A program made the position numbers and the translations under genes. The notes beneath the pieces are model-generated. The model made no database searches. It saw only the letters and a list, made by a program, of their open reading frames with translations, and was not told the origin of the DNA. From Ophiobolus disseminans (lineage: Eukaryota > Ascomycota > Dothideomycetes > Pleosporales > Phaeosphaeriaceae), in contig MU006223.1 of NCBI GenBank assembly GCA_010093685.1, positions 1,284,106 through 1,348,105 on the forward strand: a stretch of DNA of 64,000 nt, read 5' to 3'. Below, in pieces: positions 1 to 12,100 of this stretch. How positions within the stretch are numbered: the first letter of the stretch is position 1; every line of letters begins with the position of its first letter.

Positions 1-2872
1 AGGAAGAGAGATTATTAAGAAGAGTGTAGTTATGCGACTAAGCGCAAACCTCCCTTAAGATCTCTAGCTAGATATTATAGAAGCAGCGGGTTATCTATAC
101 AACATAAGCCTAAACAAGCTACACAACTATCGATCGCCTAACAAAGTCCTAGATAACTAGTTTTAGCAGTACTTCCGCTAGTACGAGCTAGCGCAAGTGA
201 GGCACAGGACTGCCGATCTTCGACCTAATTAGAGTGGAATCTTTGCTTACGGCTGCCGCGCATACCCTTTGGATCAGGAGCGCGCAGCTAGGCGAGATAA
301 ACGGGGGTTCAAAGTTAACCTAAGGGGATATATTGGATACTTAATCAGATATCGAGCGTTAAACATCTACAGAATATAGGTCCTAACGCTCGATTAAGTA
401 ATTACAATACAGAACGTCACCTTCAATGAGACTCTCTTCTATAAAGGAGCGAAGGAGGTAGGCATAATTAAGAAGCAGGCAGTTAGGCTTGTAGACATAC
501 TCTATAACAGAGAAGTAATTAAAGAGCTAGATATTAATGTCTAGCTGCTTAGTGAGTAGGCAGCTAGGAGCGAAGAACTAGCTACTAAGCAACAACTCGG
601 GGGTGAGTAGGCTCAAGACCTTAAAAGTCCGCTAGGCCTAGCAGATAATTAAGAAGATAAGCAGGCAGAAACTGTGCGAGATGCGAACACGGCTAGTAAC
701 TATCTAAGAATCCGCACAAGCCGGGGTGATCAAACTAGACTTACTACCCTAGAGGCGACTCCTAATCTAGAGATCGCAGGGAGCGGTCGCGCGCGACGCG
801 ATCGCGATAGTGTAGATAGCTAGTAGGAGGTGTACACTCCTGCAGTAGGAGCTAGTTTATTAATTACTAGAGGTTTAGGACCTCTACGGGCTGCGCTAAC
901 GCGTGTAGCTAACCTTACTGCTCGATCTACGCGCTATGCCTCTACGGCAGTGGGCAAAGCAGGGCTATTACAACCACTAACTACGAGATCAAGCGGGAGA
1001 CTGCGCAGTGTAGCTGTAGAAGGATTAGTGCACTAGTATCTGCCTTAAAGAACGAGGAGACTAAGAGATTAGACACCTAACAATTAACTAGAGGGTAGAA
1101 AAGATAAGAGAGGTGTTTATGCATTAATTGCGGATGCTAATGTTCTTAATAGGCTATTAGATCTATAGTGCGACTTTCAGAATACCTTTCTCCTAGGTGT
1201 AAATAGACCCTAGGATAAGCGATCGAGCTACAAGACACTAAATGCAGTGGTTATAGCGGCTATGCTTAGAGAGTAAGCGCTAAGAGCTACGATTAAGGGA
1301 AGTGCTCGCCTCTATCGAGATAAGCTTCTATTACCGCCGACAACATAGAAATAGCTAATGCAATATCTATACAAAGAGTTGTTTGAGTAAGCTTCTAAGA
1401 AGGAAGTCGATTAGCTATGCAAGCAAGGAACTTAGTCCGAGATCCTAAGATCGCAAGCCCTAAGTAGGCCTCTGCCGCTTAAATAGGTGTGGACATACAA
1501 GTTTAATTAAGACGGATGCTTACTTAAATGCAAAGCGCAGATCGTTGTAAGGGGTAATCTCTAAGAGAAGGACTTACTAAACTCTACATATGCAGCCACT
1601 CTAGCTGCAAAGTCCTTCTAAGCGGCAATAGCAATCGCTACTCGCTTTGATATAGAGATCATGCAGTACGATGTCGTAGGAGCATTTCTTAATACTAAGA
1701 TTACAGCACAGGACCTAGTAATCTGCAAGATGCTAGACGGGTTTAAGAAAGATAGAATGTGCGTAAGGCTCAACCGAGCGCTGTACAGACTAAGAGATTC
1801 ACCCCTGCTCTAGTATAAGGAGTTCTTAGGCACTCTCTAATCGCTGGGCCTAATAGCGGCAAAAGTAGAACTGTACCTATTCTTCGATTAGAACCGCAAG
1901 ATGCTAATCTTGTTTTATATAGATAACATCTTGCTAATGTACAAGATAAGCTATGAAGCTAAAGCTTAAAAGCTCTAGGCGTTAATTAAAGAAAAGTACG
2001 AGATCTAAGATTAAAAGCTAGTGGAATAGTTCCTAGGCGTAAGAGTAGTAAGGAATCGCTAGGACCGATTAATCACGCTAGTCCACGATACATACATTAA
2101 TAAGATCACTAAGAGGTTTAGGCTTAAGAATAGAACATTCCCTTCAACACTACTCCTATTAGAGAAGCTAATTAAAAGCGATAGAGAAGCTACTAAGCAA
2201 GAGATTAAGGCATACTAAGAGCGAGTAGGCTTAGTGCTGTACACGGCGATTATGCTACGCCTAGACATCGCGTTTTTAGTGTCTAAGTTGTCCCACTTCC
2301 TTACAAACCCCAGCGATTAGCATCTAAAAGCTGTAGAGCGAGTGATTATGTACCTGTATTGCACACGCTAGGAAGCGATCTAGTATAGGAACTTTAATAG
2401 ACTAGATCTAATAATCTGCAGGGACGCTTTATTCGCCGATAATTAAGAATTACGAAGATCCTCTTATAGGTATATAGCAATGCTGTTTAGTAGGCCAATT
2501 CTTTAGAAAGCGGCTAGACAAGCGACTGTGACTACGTCGACAATAGAAGCTAAGCTAATTGCGCTTGAGCATGCGACTAAGAAAGCTATAGCGCTTAAGC
2601 GTTTCTTTAAGAAACTAATGCTTAATCTAGGTGAACTGTAGAAGATCTAGTGTGATAATTAATAGACGATTAGGCTAGTAGTAGGGAAGAATAAGTAGAT
2701 CACGACTCGTTTGCGCTATGTTGATATACAAAACATGTAGCTGCGCTAGGAATATGCGAAAGGATTATTTACAGTAGAGTACTTGGAAACAAGATTTATG
2801 CCTGCTAATAGGCTTACTAAGTCGCTTACGCGTCAACAGCTTAATTACTTTAAGAAGCTAATGAACTTCTAA
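1..2872 (+). pseudogene. Copia pol pseudogene: integrase C-end, RVT_2, RNase H
   Basis: About 1-440 reads as the integrase C-terminal region; the stretch before the DVTF-like motif (GYLIRY, NIYRI, NVTFNE) is recognisable. About 1490-2270 reads as the Copia reverse transcriptase: VWTYKFN opening, QYDVVGAFLN around the first catalytic Asp, and YIDNILL, where the usual YVDD active site has become YIDN. About 2400-2870 reads as Copia RNase H ending in RFMPANRLTKSLTRQQ, the usual C-terminal signature. Dozens of in-frame TAG/TAA codons interrupt it. The 440-1490 stretch is the variable linker and shows little beyond short open pieces. Confidence 0.85.
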
Positions 2873-2999
2873 GATGCAAGTAAGATAATTATAATTATAG
2901 ATTAGGATGCAGATGTGAGAGTAGAGAAGATCTGATTAGAAGTTACTTTTATCTACAATTGAGCCTAGCTTAGCGCTTAAGGCTTTTAAAGGAAGCTAA

Positions 3000-4330
3000 G
3001 CACGCTAAGAGCCTAGTAGAAGATCAAGAAAAAGAAAAAGAAAAGTGACAAGCTAGATCAGAAACCACATCAAGAACTACCACTACGACTAGCACTACCG
3101 CTAATACCGCTACCCCTTCTAATAAAGTTACTTATAGAGCGATCAAGATCGTTATAAATCTTCGCCGTCCTAGGCGAGTATATGCGCGTCTGATTACTAG
3201 TGTACTTAGGCGTCTCCTGTCGCTCAGATCGAAGTCGCTAGCGCGGAATTAAAAGACTATTATCCTTAAGAGCATTAGTAGTGTAGCTGTCAATTATATT
3301 AGACAGGCTGATGCGGTGACTAAGCGAGGATGCGGTCGAAGGGCGCCCACTTAATAGCTAAACAAAGCCAGTTAGCTGAGCAGCAAACATCGGCGGAGGA
3401 GGTAGAGTAGCGCGCGTACTAGGCATGAATAGGCTGTAGCTTAGATTAACGTAGCCTAAATTGTACACTAAGCTAGGCTGAGTATTGTAATAGAGCTGCT
3501 AAGAAGGCGAGCGCAGCTGCTAATTAAGCTGCTGATATCCAGACTGCTGCTGATAGCCACGCTAAGGCTGAAATCCTTGCTGCTACTAATTTAGATACTG
3601 TCTACTCTAGTATAGCAACAGATCTTAAAGCGCTAATCGCTAAGAAGAAGGTAAGAGCGGAGATTGTAGGAGTCGAGATCCTTAATTGCGCAACAATCCC
3701 TAAAGAGGTAAAGAGGGAGCAGCAGGAGACGAAGCAGGCGGAGCTCTTAATCGGGTTGATGACTTAGATAGTGTCTTAGCCGCCTTCGCTTTAGCTGCAG
3801 CCTTGGCTTTAGCAGTGTTGTTAGCACGCTAATCAGACTTAGCATCTCTAATCGCTTAAGCTAAGAAAGCGCGATTACGCGCAAATCCCTTAGGCTATTA
3901 AAGGTTAGCGTAGTCAATTAGTCACAGAAAGGCCAAATTTACATCACTTGCCTTCTGCTAATTAATATATCCTCGAGCAAGCTAGCGAGCGGGACTAAGA
4001 GCATTAGGACGCCTAAACAAGTTAGCAGTGATTAAGAGGTTAGCAGTGATCAAAACTCACATTAGAAAGCACGAGTAAGTGCTACACTTAATGCAGCGCT
4101 AGCTGTTAGAGGGACCTGGCTGAGCATAGCACACAACGTTCTTCTAGCCATTAAATATCTTCTGCACGCAACGCTAGCACGGATCTAGGCGGCGCGGCGG
4201 CGATCCTAGAAGCCTAGAAGCCCCTCCACTTATCACTAGCTCCTGCAACGTTGTAGGGTAGCGCGCGGATTAACGGCTAAGCGTAGAAGATTAAGCGGGC
4301 TTAGGCTTAGGCTTAGCATTAAGGGCAGTA
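3000..4330 (-). pseudogene. Antisense accessory ORF with C-x2-C pairs inside the Copia element
   Basis: On the - strand, between RNase H and the 3' LTR, one frame reads as a degraded protein once the RIP stops are ignored. A CxRCVQKIF block (about 4180) and a CIKC block (about 4090) give paired cysteines spaced like a small zinc-binding fold. An Ala/Lys-rich stretch follows (about 3770-3840), then a Pro-rich segment (PPPPMFAAQL, about 3390). Similar cysteine-rich hypothetical proteins occur in dothideomycete repeats, as far as I recall; no exact family is claimed. It may be a captured host gene or an element-specific antisense ORF. The direction is inferred only from the coherence of the translation. 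Confidence 0.35.
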
Positions 4331-4986
4331 GATCGCTTCTTGCCGTGAAGCCTGTCGAGGTGGGCTTGCTAAGCAGCTAAGAGCTGTTTTTTAGGAGGCT
4401 AAGCGACAGTTAGCAAGAGATAAGAACGAGATCAAAAGCGATTAGGGGTCTTACTATAATAATAGATAATGTGAAGGTAGAGAGTAGAAAGATAAGAGTT
4501 AAGTTCGTTGATATATGCCTCTTAGACCCTAGATCGGAGCGGTAACTTAACTAACGGCAGCTCAATCTCACCGCAAACAGGCAGGCTAATCTCGCACACC
4601 TCTTAGTAAGGTAACAACAATTGCTAGCATTATGTCAAACGCCTTATAGGCCACTTACTTAAGAGCGCTCAGCACAAATCTCCGACAAGCCCGACAGGCA
4701 GCAATAATCTAATTAATCTTACCTCACTACATAAGGAGTAAAGCAATAGATTAGCTTAGTTACTCTGCACGAACAGTCTCTTTCTCTTAGAGCAAACAGA
4801 CTAGGGGGTGTGTTAGAGAATTAAGGTTTAAGCCAAGGCTGATCACGAGACTAGGCCGGGAACACGGGGATTAAGGCCCCGACGTAGGGTATATAACCTA
4901 GATTTTTATCCGATCTTTCCTAAGTAGTTATCTGATCAATACACTCATTTCAATTAAAGTTCTAACGTCTCTTAGCAATAACAGTG
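3912..4986 (+). repeat. Tandem duplication of Copia 3' region, copy 1
   Basis: 1,075-bp unit that begins GTCAATTAGTCACAGAAAGG and ends just after the LTR. It aligns to the next 1,075 bp with constant offset; the visible differences are mostly transitions. It includes the cysteine-pair part of the antisense ORF, the polypurine tract and an LTR. Confidence 0.9.
4811..4983 (+). repeat. Copia LTR, internal copy
   Basis: 173 bp, starts TGTTAGAGAATT and ends CAATAACA, so it has TG...CA ends. It is preceded by the purine tract AGGGGGTG and contains a TATATAA box (about 4890), as expected for a 3' LTR in + orientation. Confidence 0.8.
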
Positions 4987-6061
4987 GTCAATTAGTCACA
5001 GAAAGGCTAAACTTACATTACTTGCCTTCTGCTAATTAAGATATCCTTAAGCAAGCTAGCGAGCGGGACTAAGAGCATTAGGACGCCTAAACAAGTTAGT
5101 AGTGATTAAGAGGTTAGCAGTGATCAAAACTTACATTAGAAAGCACGAGTAAGTGCTACACTTAATGCAGCGCTAGCTGTTAGAGGGACCTAGCTAAGCA
5201 TAGCACACAACGTTCTTCTAGCTATTAAATATCTTCTGCACGCAACGCTAGCACGGATCTAGGCGGCGCGGCGGCGATCCTAGAAGCCTAGAAGCCCCTC
5301 CACTTATCACTAGCTCCTGCGACGTTGTAGAGTAGCGCGCGGATCGACGGCTAAGCGTAGAAGATTGAGCGGGCTTAGGCTCAGGCTCAGCACTAAGAGC
5401 AGTAGATCGCTTCTTGCCGTAAAGCCTGTCGAGGTAGGCTTGCTAAGTAGCTAAGAGCTGTTTCTTAGGAGGCTAAGCGACAGTTAGCAAGAGATCAGAA
5501 CGAGATCAAAAGCGATTAAGGGTCTCACTATAATAATAGATAATGTTAAGAGTAAAGAGTAGAAGGATAGGCATCAAGCTTATTAATATATGCCTCTCGG
5601 ACTCTAGATTAGAGCGCGAGTTCACAAAACGACAGCGCACTCTTACTACAATTAGGCAGTCTAATCTCGCACACCTCTTAGTAAGGCAACAACAATCGCT
5701 AGTATTATATTAAACGCCTTATAGGCTACTTACTAGAGAGCGCTCAGCACAAATCTCTAACAAGCCCGACAGGGAGCAGTAATCTAATTGATCTTACCTC
5801 ACCGCATAAGAAGTAAAGCAATAGATTAGCCTAGTCACTCTGCACGAATAGTCTCTTTCTCTTAGAGCAAATAGACTAGGGGGTGTGTTAGAGAATTAAG
5901 GTTTGAGCCGAGGCCAATCACGGGATTAGAGCTAGAAGCTCGGGGATCAAGGCCCCGACGTAGGGTATATAACCTAGATTTTTATCTAATCTTTCCTAAG
6001 TAGTTATCTGATCAATACACTCATTTCAATTAAAGTTCTAACGTCTCTTAGCAACAACACT
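4987..6061 (+). repeat. Tandem duplication of Copia 3' region, copy 2
   Basis: Second copy of the 1,075-bp unit, directly abutting the first. It again carries the antisense cysteine-pair segment (about 5150-5290 on the - strand), the polypurine tract and the LTR. After its LTR the sequence changes to Gypsy gag. Confidence 0.9.
5886..6059 (+). repeat. Copia LTR, terminal copy
   Basis: 174 bp, TGTTAGAG...CAACAACA, preceded by AGGGGGTG and with a TATATAA box. It is nearly identical to the LTR 1,075 bp upstream. Its right edge is the junction with Gypsy gag. Confidence 0.8.
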
Positions 6062-6920
6062 CTTAGAATTTGATAGTATACGCTCTAAATAGAATAGATA
6101 GGAGATTGAAGCTAAGAACAAGATTAAGACTAATAGCAAAGTTATTAGATCAGACATAGACTAACTGCGCTACATCTTTGCTAGACTACGCAGCAATGCC
6201 TAGAACATGTGCTTAGCCTTTGTTAGAGCTAAGAAAGAAGAAGAGAATAGCTTAGGCACCTAACTACTAGAATACTTAGCTAGCACCTACAGCGACCCTA
6301 ACCGCTAGAGGAAAGCTCTCTCTAATGTCTACTTAATTAAGCAGAAGGCGTATAAGTCTTTTGCCCGCTTTCTGCTACGCTTTAAGACTAAGCTAGCAAA
6401 TGCTAGAGCATTGTCATTCAATAACACTATTAAGATTTCACTCCTAGAAAACGCTATTAGCTACGCTATGCAGGAGAGACTTATTAGTGTCTTTCTAGTT
6501 CTAATTAAGTATAGCGCTTTCACCTCCCTACTTTAAACTATAGGGTTAAGGCTAGACGCTATTAAGACACTATAGAGACCCTAACCTCACGCTTAACGCT
6601 ACACGCAGCAAAACGATAGTATAGATTAGGAGCCTACACATGCCCATGCTGCTCAATCCCTAGGAAATTAACGCGCTAAGTGGGTGAGCAAGGATAAGAT
6701 TTAGAGACGTAGGAACAGCCGCTTGTGTATACGCTGTAGAGCTTCTGGACATATTATTAGCTCCTATTAGTATACTCCTGCACGTCGCTCTTCTTCTACT
6801 ACTGTTGCAACCACAAAGATTGCAGAGATGCTACAGCTAGAAGAGGAGGATACTAAGTCGGAAAAAGAGTAGCTCCTGCTTAAAGTCACTAGCAGGAGCA
6901 CAAGGAGAAGGCTTTAAGAA
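6062..6920 (+). pseudogene. Gypsy gag pseudogene
   Basis: Reads LLEFDSIRSK, then EIEAKNKIKT, RYIFARLRSNA and SFARFLLRFKTKLANARA, matching residue by residue the better preserved gag at 18490-19266. Near 6720-6770 there is a retroviral zinc knuckle, CIRCRASGHI, whose last Cys has become Tyr. Several TAG stops occur. The first roughly 65 residues present in the other copy are absent because of the Copia junction. Confidence 0.8.
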
Positions 6921-6959
6921 TAAAGCAAAACTAGCGCTTATTTTAACTCTACATAAAAG

Positions 6960-8887
6960 CAAAACTAATTACTATACATATGCTTATTAATCACACTCAC
7001 TATGCATCTATAATACTAAATTCTACTTGCTTAACATATGCTCTAGTGAGCGCCCACTTTGCCTAGAAAGCTAAACTCTAGTGCATTAATTTACCTACTC
7101 TAAGGACCCTCTAAGGAGTAGAAGGAACTAGAACTATTAGGCAAGCTTGCTACTTTATATACGATATTAAAGGATATACACGCACAGGATAGGGATACAT
7201 AATAGAGAACACTTACCTTAGTTTTAATATCTTGCTTAGACGCTTCTAGTTTAACAGACATAATGTTACTATTGCACTAGCAAAGAATTTAATCTTTATC
7301 CACTTAGAAAGGACCCGTATCCGCCTCCGCAGTAAGGAAGAAGAACTACCTCCTACACTAACAGTCTAGGAGATCTCTGCAGTAGCTATGCAGAGATACA
7401 TTTAAGCATCTAAGAAAGATAAGTCTGTTAGTGTATTTGCTGCCTCTATAGCAGACATCTAGAAGGCTTTAGCTCCTAAAGCACAACTAAGCTTAGAGCA
7501 GATCAAAGACCTCCTACTACTAAGCTACCGCTACTAGCTACTAGTCTTTAATCTAAACTAAGCTGCTAAGCTCCCTCTACACCGCCCTAGAGTAGACCAC
7601 CGCATTAAGCTTATTAAAGAAGATAGAAAGAGTCCGCAAATACTATAGGGCCCTCTCTACAATATGTCTAGAGATAAGTTACTAGTGCTCCGCAAAGAAC
7701 TTATATTACTACTAGACAAGGGATTTATTAGGGTTAGCAGCTCTCCTGCTGCAGCCCTAGTTCTCTTTGCAAAGAAACTAGAAGGAGGCCTACGTATGTG
7801 CATTAACTACTACGCCCTTAATGCAATCACTAAGAAGAATAGATACCCTCTACCTCTTATCTATAAGACATTAAACAACATCTGCAAGGCTAAGTAGTAT
7901 ACTAAGCTAGATGTTATTGCGGCTTTCTACAAGATACGCATTTAAGAAGAGGATAAATAGATTACTACTTTCCGCACACGCTTTAGGCTATATAAGTGGC
8001 TAGTTACTCTATTTAGTATAGTCAGCTCTTCTAGCACCTTTTAACGCTACATTAACTAGGTCTTACGTTAGTTCTTAGATGAGTTTGTATCTACCTACCT
8101 AGACGATATTCTAATATACACTAATAGCTCCCTCTAGGAACACCGCGCCTATGTCAACAAGGTTCTAGATGCCCTTAGAGAGGCTAGACTCTAGCTAGAC
8201 ATTAAGAAGTGTAAATTTAAAGTCAAGTCTACTAAGTACCTAGGATTTATTATCGACATAGAGAAGGGACTGCTTATAGACCCTTAGAAGATTAAGGCTA
8301 TTACTAACTAGAAAGCACCTATATTAGTTAAAGGCATACGCAGCTTCTTAGGATTTGCAAACTTCTACTGCAGATTTATCTAGGATTTTGCTAACACTAC
8401 AGCACCCCTTACTAGACTTACTAGAGATGTTACCTAGCGCTAGACCTAAGAAGAATAAGAAGCCTTTGACAAACTTAAGGCTGTCTTTATTAGTAAGCCT
8501 ATCCTAGCTTATTTCTATCTAGAAAGGGAAACAGTAGTAGAGACAGATTTATCTAGCTATGTAGTTAGAGGAGTACTTTCCTAGTATAATAAGAAGGGAG
8601 TCCTTAGGCCCTGTGCCTACTTCTTACGCAAGAACAACCCTTATAAATGCAACTATAAGATTTATAACAAAGAGATGCTAGCTATTATACGCTGCCTAGA
8701 GGAATAGAACTCTAAACTTAGGACAGTCACTAAGTTCACTGTCCTAACAGACTACAAGAACCTAGAGTACTTCACTAAGCTAAGAAAGCTTAATAAAAGG
8801 CAGATTAGATAGTCAATCCTACTAGGACGCTATAACATCACGCTTTAATATCGACCTAGGAAGCTAAATGACAGAGCAGATGCTCTC
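6960..8887 (+). pseudogene. Gypsy pol pseudogene (reverse transcriptase and RNase H)
   Basis: The longest stop-free part, 7664-7897, is the start of the reverse transcriptase (LVLRKELILLLDKGFIRVSS, then LRMCINYYALN). LDVIAAFYKIRI at about 7905 holds the first catalytic Asp, and TYLDDILIYTNS at about 8095 is the YLDD active site. RNase H follows with ETDLSSYVVRGVLS, FLRKNNPYKCNYKIYNKEML and YRPRKLNDRADAL, ending exactly at the poly-T run at 8888. In-frame TAG/TAA stops are frequent. Confidence 0.85.
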
Positions 8888-9109
8888 TTTTTTTTTATAT
8901 CATTTACATTGCACTACCTATTGCTAGCATAAATACAATAAAGCTTATACAGTCCTAGGGACTATAGAGCGCTGCGCATACCTTGCTAATCTCTCTTTTC
9001 TAGAGTCTACGCTTAGTGCTATTAGCTGCAGTCTTTCACCTGCGTTGTGCATTCCTGCCTATTCTCTCTTTCTATCTTTCTTTGCGATTTTGTTGTTGTT
9101 ATATGCCCT

Positions 9110-12100
9110 TAGAGGGCTCCTGCTGCTAGCAGCTATCTTGCTGTAGCAATCTCTATTTTCCTTAAGAAGTCTATTAACGCAGCACTTCCCTTTGCAGTAC
9201 TAAATAGCTGTTGTAGCGTTAGAGTAGGCACGTCTAGTGTGTTTAACATCATTTTCCTCTCTTTCGTATAGTGCTTGCAGTGTAGGAGAAGGTGTTCTGG
9301 CGTCTGTAGGGCCCTGCAACTACTAAAGCATTCTCCCTTGTCGTCCTTGCCTATAGCCCTAGAAAATTGCTTAAAGAAGCCCTTTCCTAGCTTAAGCTAG
9401 TAGTAGGCAGCTAGCACTCTTCTTAAGCTAGAGAGTAGCTGCATCTTGTACGCGATTTTTGGCCTTTCTTGTGTAGCCTTGCTGTAGGCCTTGCCCTTCT
9501 GTTTAGGCCTAGTATCCTTCCACTCCTGTTTCTAGCTTGCTAGGATCTTCTCTTTAGCCTTTCTCTTTAGGTAGCTTAGCGATGTAAGAGGATCCTTAGC
9601 CTGTCTCTTAAGGCCGGCCTTTGCTAGCCTGTCTGCATGCTCGTTGCCTTAGATTTCTCTATGTCCTAGGACCTAGGATATAGAGACTTTGTTCTGCGTT
9701 GCTAGCTGCTTGCATAGCTCTGTTATCTTATAGCAGACTCTTTGGCCGCCTGTAAGAGAGATTTTCTGCAGTCTTTTTAGAGCAGCTTAACTGTCTATAA
9801 AGACGTGTATTTCCTCTCCCTGTAGGCTCTAGGGTAGGCTTTTAAGAGCCTAGTAAGCTGTAATAAGCTCTGCATCTAAAATCTCTAGTTTCTCTCCTAG
9901 GCTAAAGTTCTTTGCCTGGATATATTTCCCTTATATAGAGACTTAACAGTAACCTGCAGCTACGTCCTCTCTAATCTTAGAGCCGTCTGTATACAATAGG
10001 ATAGGCGCCTTTTCTTTGTACTGTAGATCTTGTAGCCATTGCTTGTGCAGGTCTGCTGTTTCTAATTTGCTGTTTTTTGGGATTGTAAATGTAGCGTAGG
10101 TAGAGGTAGCTTTGCTCTATAGCTTTGCTAGCAGCATAGAGATTTCTTCGACGTTACTGTGCCCTTATATTCTCTTAGACAGTTCTCTAAGCTGCGTAGA
10201 TATATAAAGTTGTTTCTAGCGCTATATTGCTTTCCTAATAGGATAGCTCTTTGCAAAAGATAGAGTTCTAATAGCATATTGTTAGCAGAGCTTTTCTGCT
10301 CGCAGATGTAGAGGCAGAATTGCAGCTTTAATCTCTATAGCTTTTGTTAGAGATCCTTTAAAAGCTCCTAGAATCTAACGTAACGCTAAGTTCTGTAATT
10401 GCTAGTATTCTCGAAGTAGGGATTGCTTTCTCTTTCCCCACTACAGTTGCACTCTATAGTCTGCGATAGCAGAAACACACGCTATATAGAGCTGCCTTAT
10501 AGCCTGTGTGCAAAGACCTCGCTGTGTATTGCCTAGCCTCTAAAGGCGGTAGAAGACCTACTGCGCAATAGCAACCTTTGTCTGTACATGCTTTTTGTAG
10601 GATAGCTTATTGTCTAGGAAGAAGCCTAGCTAGCGTACGCAGTTGCTTAGCTGTATTAGGCTTTCTTCTACCTGCACAGGTTTTGCATCAATTTCTCTTT
10701 TACGGCTAGCGTAGAGGAGTTTAGTTTTCTTAACATTAAACTTAATTGCGCTTTCTCTAGCTTCTTGTAATATAGCTCTTGCAGTTTCCTTAAGTATTTG
10801 CTTAAGCTTCTTTATTAACCTTGCGCTTGCTCTAATACAGATATCGTTAATATAGGAGAAGGTAAAAGTATTAGGCCTTACTTTGCAAATATCTCTAATA
10901 TAGAGAAGAAAAAGAATAGGCGAGATTGGTAATCCTTGCGGTATGCCTATCTTAACTTTCTATAGAGGCTAAGTTTTGCTATTAAATCTTAGCTGTACAG
11001 AGCGCTAAGACACAAAGAAGCTAATCCACCTAATTAAGGCTAGAGGAAGCTTAAGTTTGTAGCACATAGCTAGGAGCTGATTTGCTAATACGTAGTTAAA
11101 AGCTCCTTTTACGTCTACAAACAGTAGCGCAGTAGTATGCTTCTTTTTCTATACTTCTTGAACTTTTGACTATAGAAGAAGGCAGGCGTCTAGAGTAGAC
11201 CTCTGTTTTCTCCCTTCTATCTGTGTATCCTAAAGAAGATTTCCTGTTTCAGCGAGGTAGCTAAGCCGTGTAGCTAGGATTTTTTCAAATGCTTTGCCTA
11301 GGTAGTTAAGCAGGGAGATAACTCTATAGGCCTTAGGTGGAGAGTAGTCCTTCTTGTTTGCTTTTAGTAGTATTACACCTATTGCTTCTCTCTAGCTCTT
11401 AGTGTAATAGCCTGCTACAAAAAGAGCTCTATAAAGAAGGTAGAAAACCTTGCTTTCTGCGTTGTATGCCTTGCGTAGAATAGCAAAAGAGAGCTAATCT
11501 GTGCCTAGTGCTTTTGTAGGAGAACTAGTAAAGATAGCGTTGTACACCTNNNNNNNNNNNNNNNNNNNNNNNNNNNNNNNNNNNNNNNNNNNNNNNNNNN
11601 NNNNNNNNNNNNNNNNNNNNNNNNNNNNNNNNNNNNNNNNNNNNNNNNNNNNNNNNNNNNNNNNNNNNNNNNNNNNNNNNNNNNNNNNNNNNNNNNNNNN
11701 NNNNNNNNNNNNNNNNNNNNNNNNNNNNNNNNNNNNNNNNNNNNNNNNNNNNNNNNNNNNNNNNNNNNNNNNNNNNNNNNNNNNNNNNNNNNNNNNNNNN
11801 NNNNNNNNNNNNNNNNNNNNNNNNNNNNNNNNNNNNNNNNNNNNNNNNNNNNNNNNNNNNNNNNNNNNNNNNNNNNNNNNNNNNNNNNNNNNNNNNNNNN
11901 NNNNNNNNNNNNNNCCTTAGGTATTGCTTTCTTTATAGCCTCTTGTATGCTTTGCGTAAGAAGATCTGCAGCGTTGTCTAGGTCCTGTTGTAGTTGTTTT
12001 GAGAGAGATAGACTGCTAAGCTCTAGCTTGTCTACTTGCGCATTTACAGTTTCTAGCGTCTGCACAAAATTTTTGCTTGCTACTTGCTCTTTTAGAGCTA

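Larger units (their letters stand above)
1..6059 (+). mobile_element. Copia LTR retrotransposon, RIP-degraded, 5' end outside window
   Basis: Domain order integrase end, reverse transcriptase, RNase H, then a polypurine tract and LTR is the Ty1/Copia order. The left end lies beyond the window. The right end is the LTR that ends at 6059 and abuts the interior of a Gypsy gag frame, so the element appears to have inserted into an older Gypsy copy. Its 3' part, including the LTR, is present twice in tandem. Stops are very frequent and mostly TAG/TAA where the family has Trp or Gln, which is the RIP signature. No functional protein can be made. Confidence 0.85.
6062..8887 (+). mobile_element. Gypsy LTR retrotransposon fragment, RIP-degraded
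   Basis: Gag, reverse transcriptase and RNase H are in Gypsy order. The 5' end is cut off by the Copia insertion and the 3' end, at RNase H, by a LINE A-tail. The integrase and LTRs are missing from this piece. Its gag is the same family as the gag fragment at 18490-19266, which shows what the missing start looks like. Confidence 0.85.
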
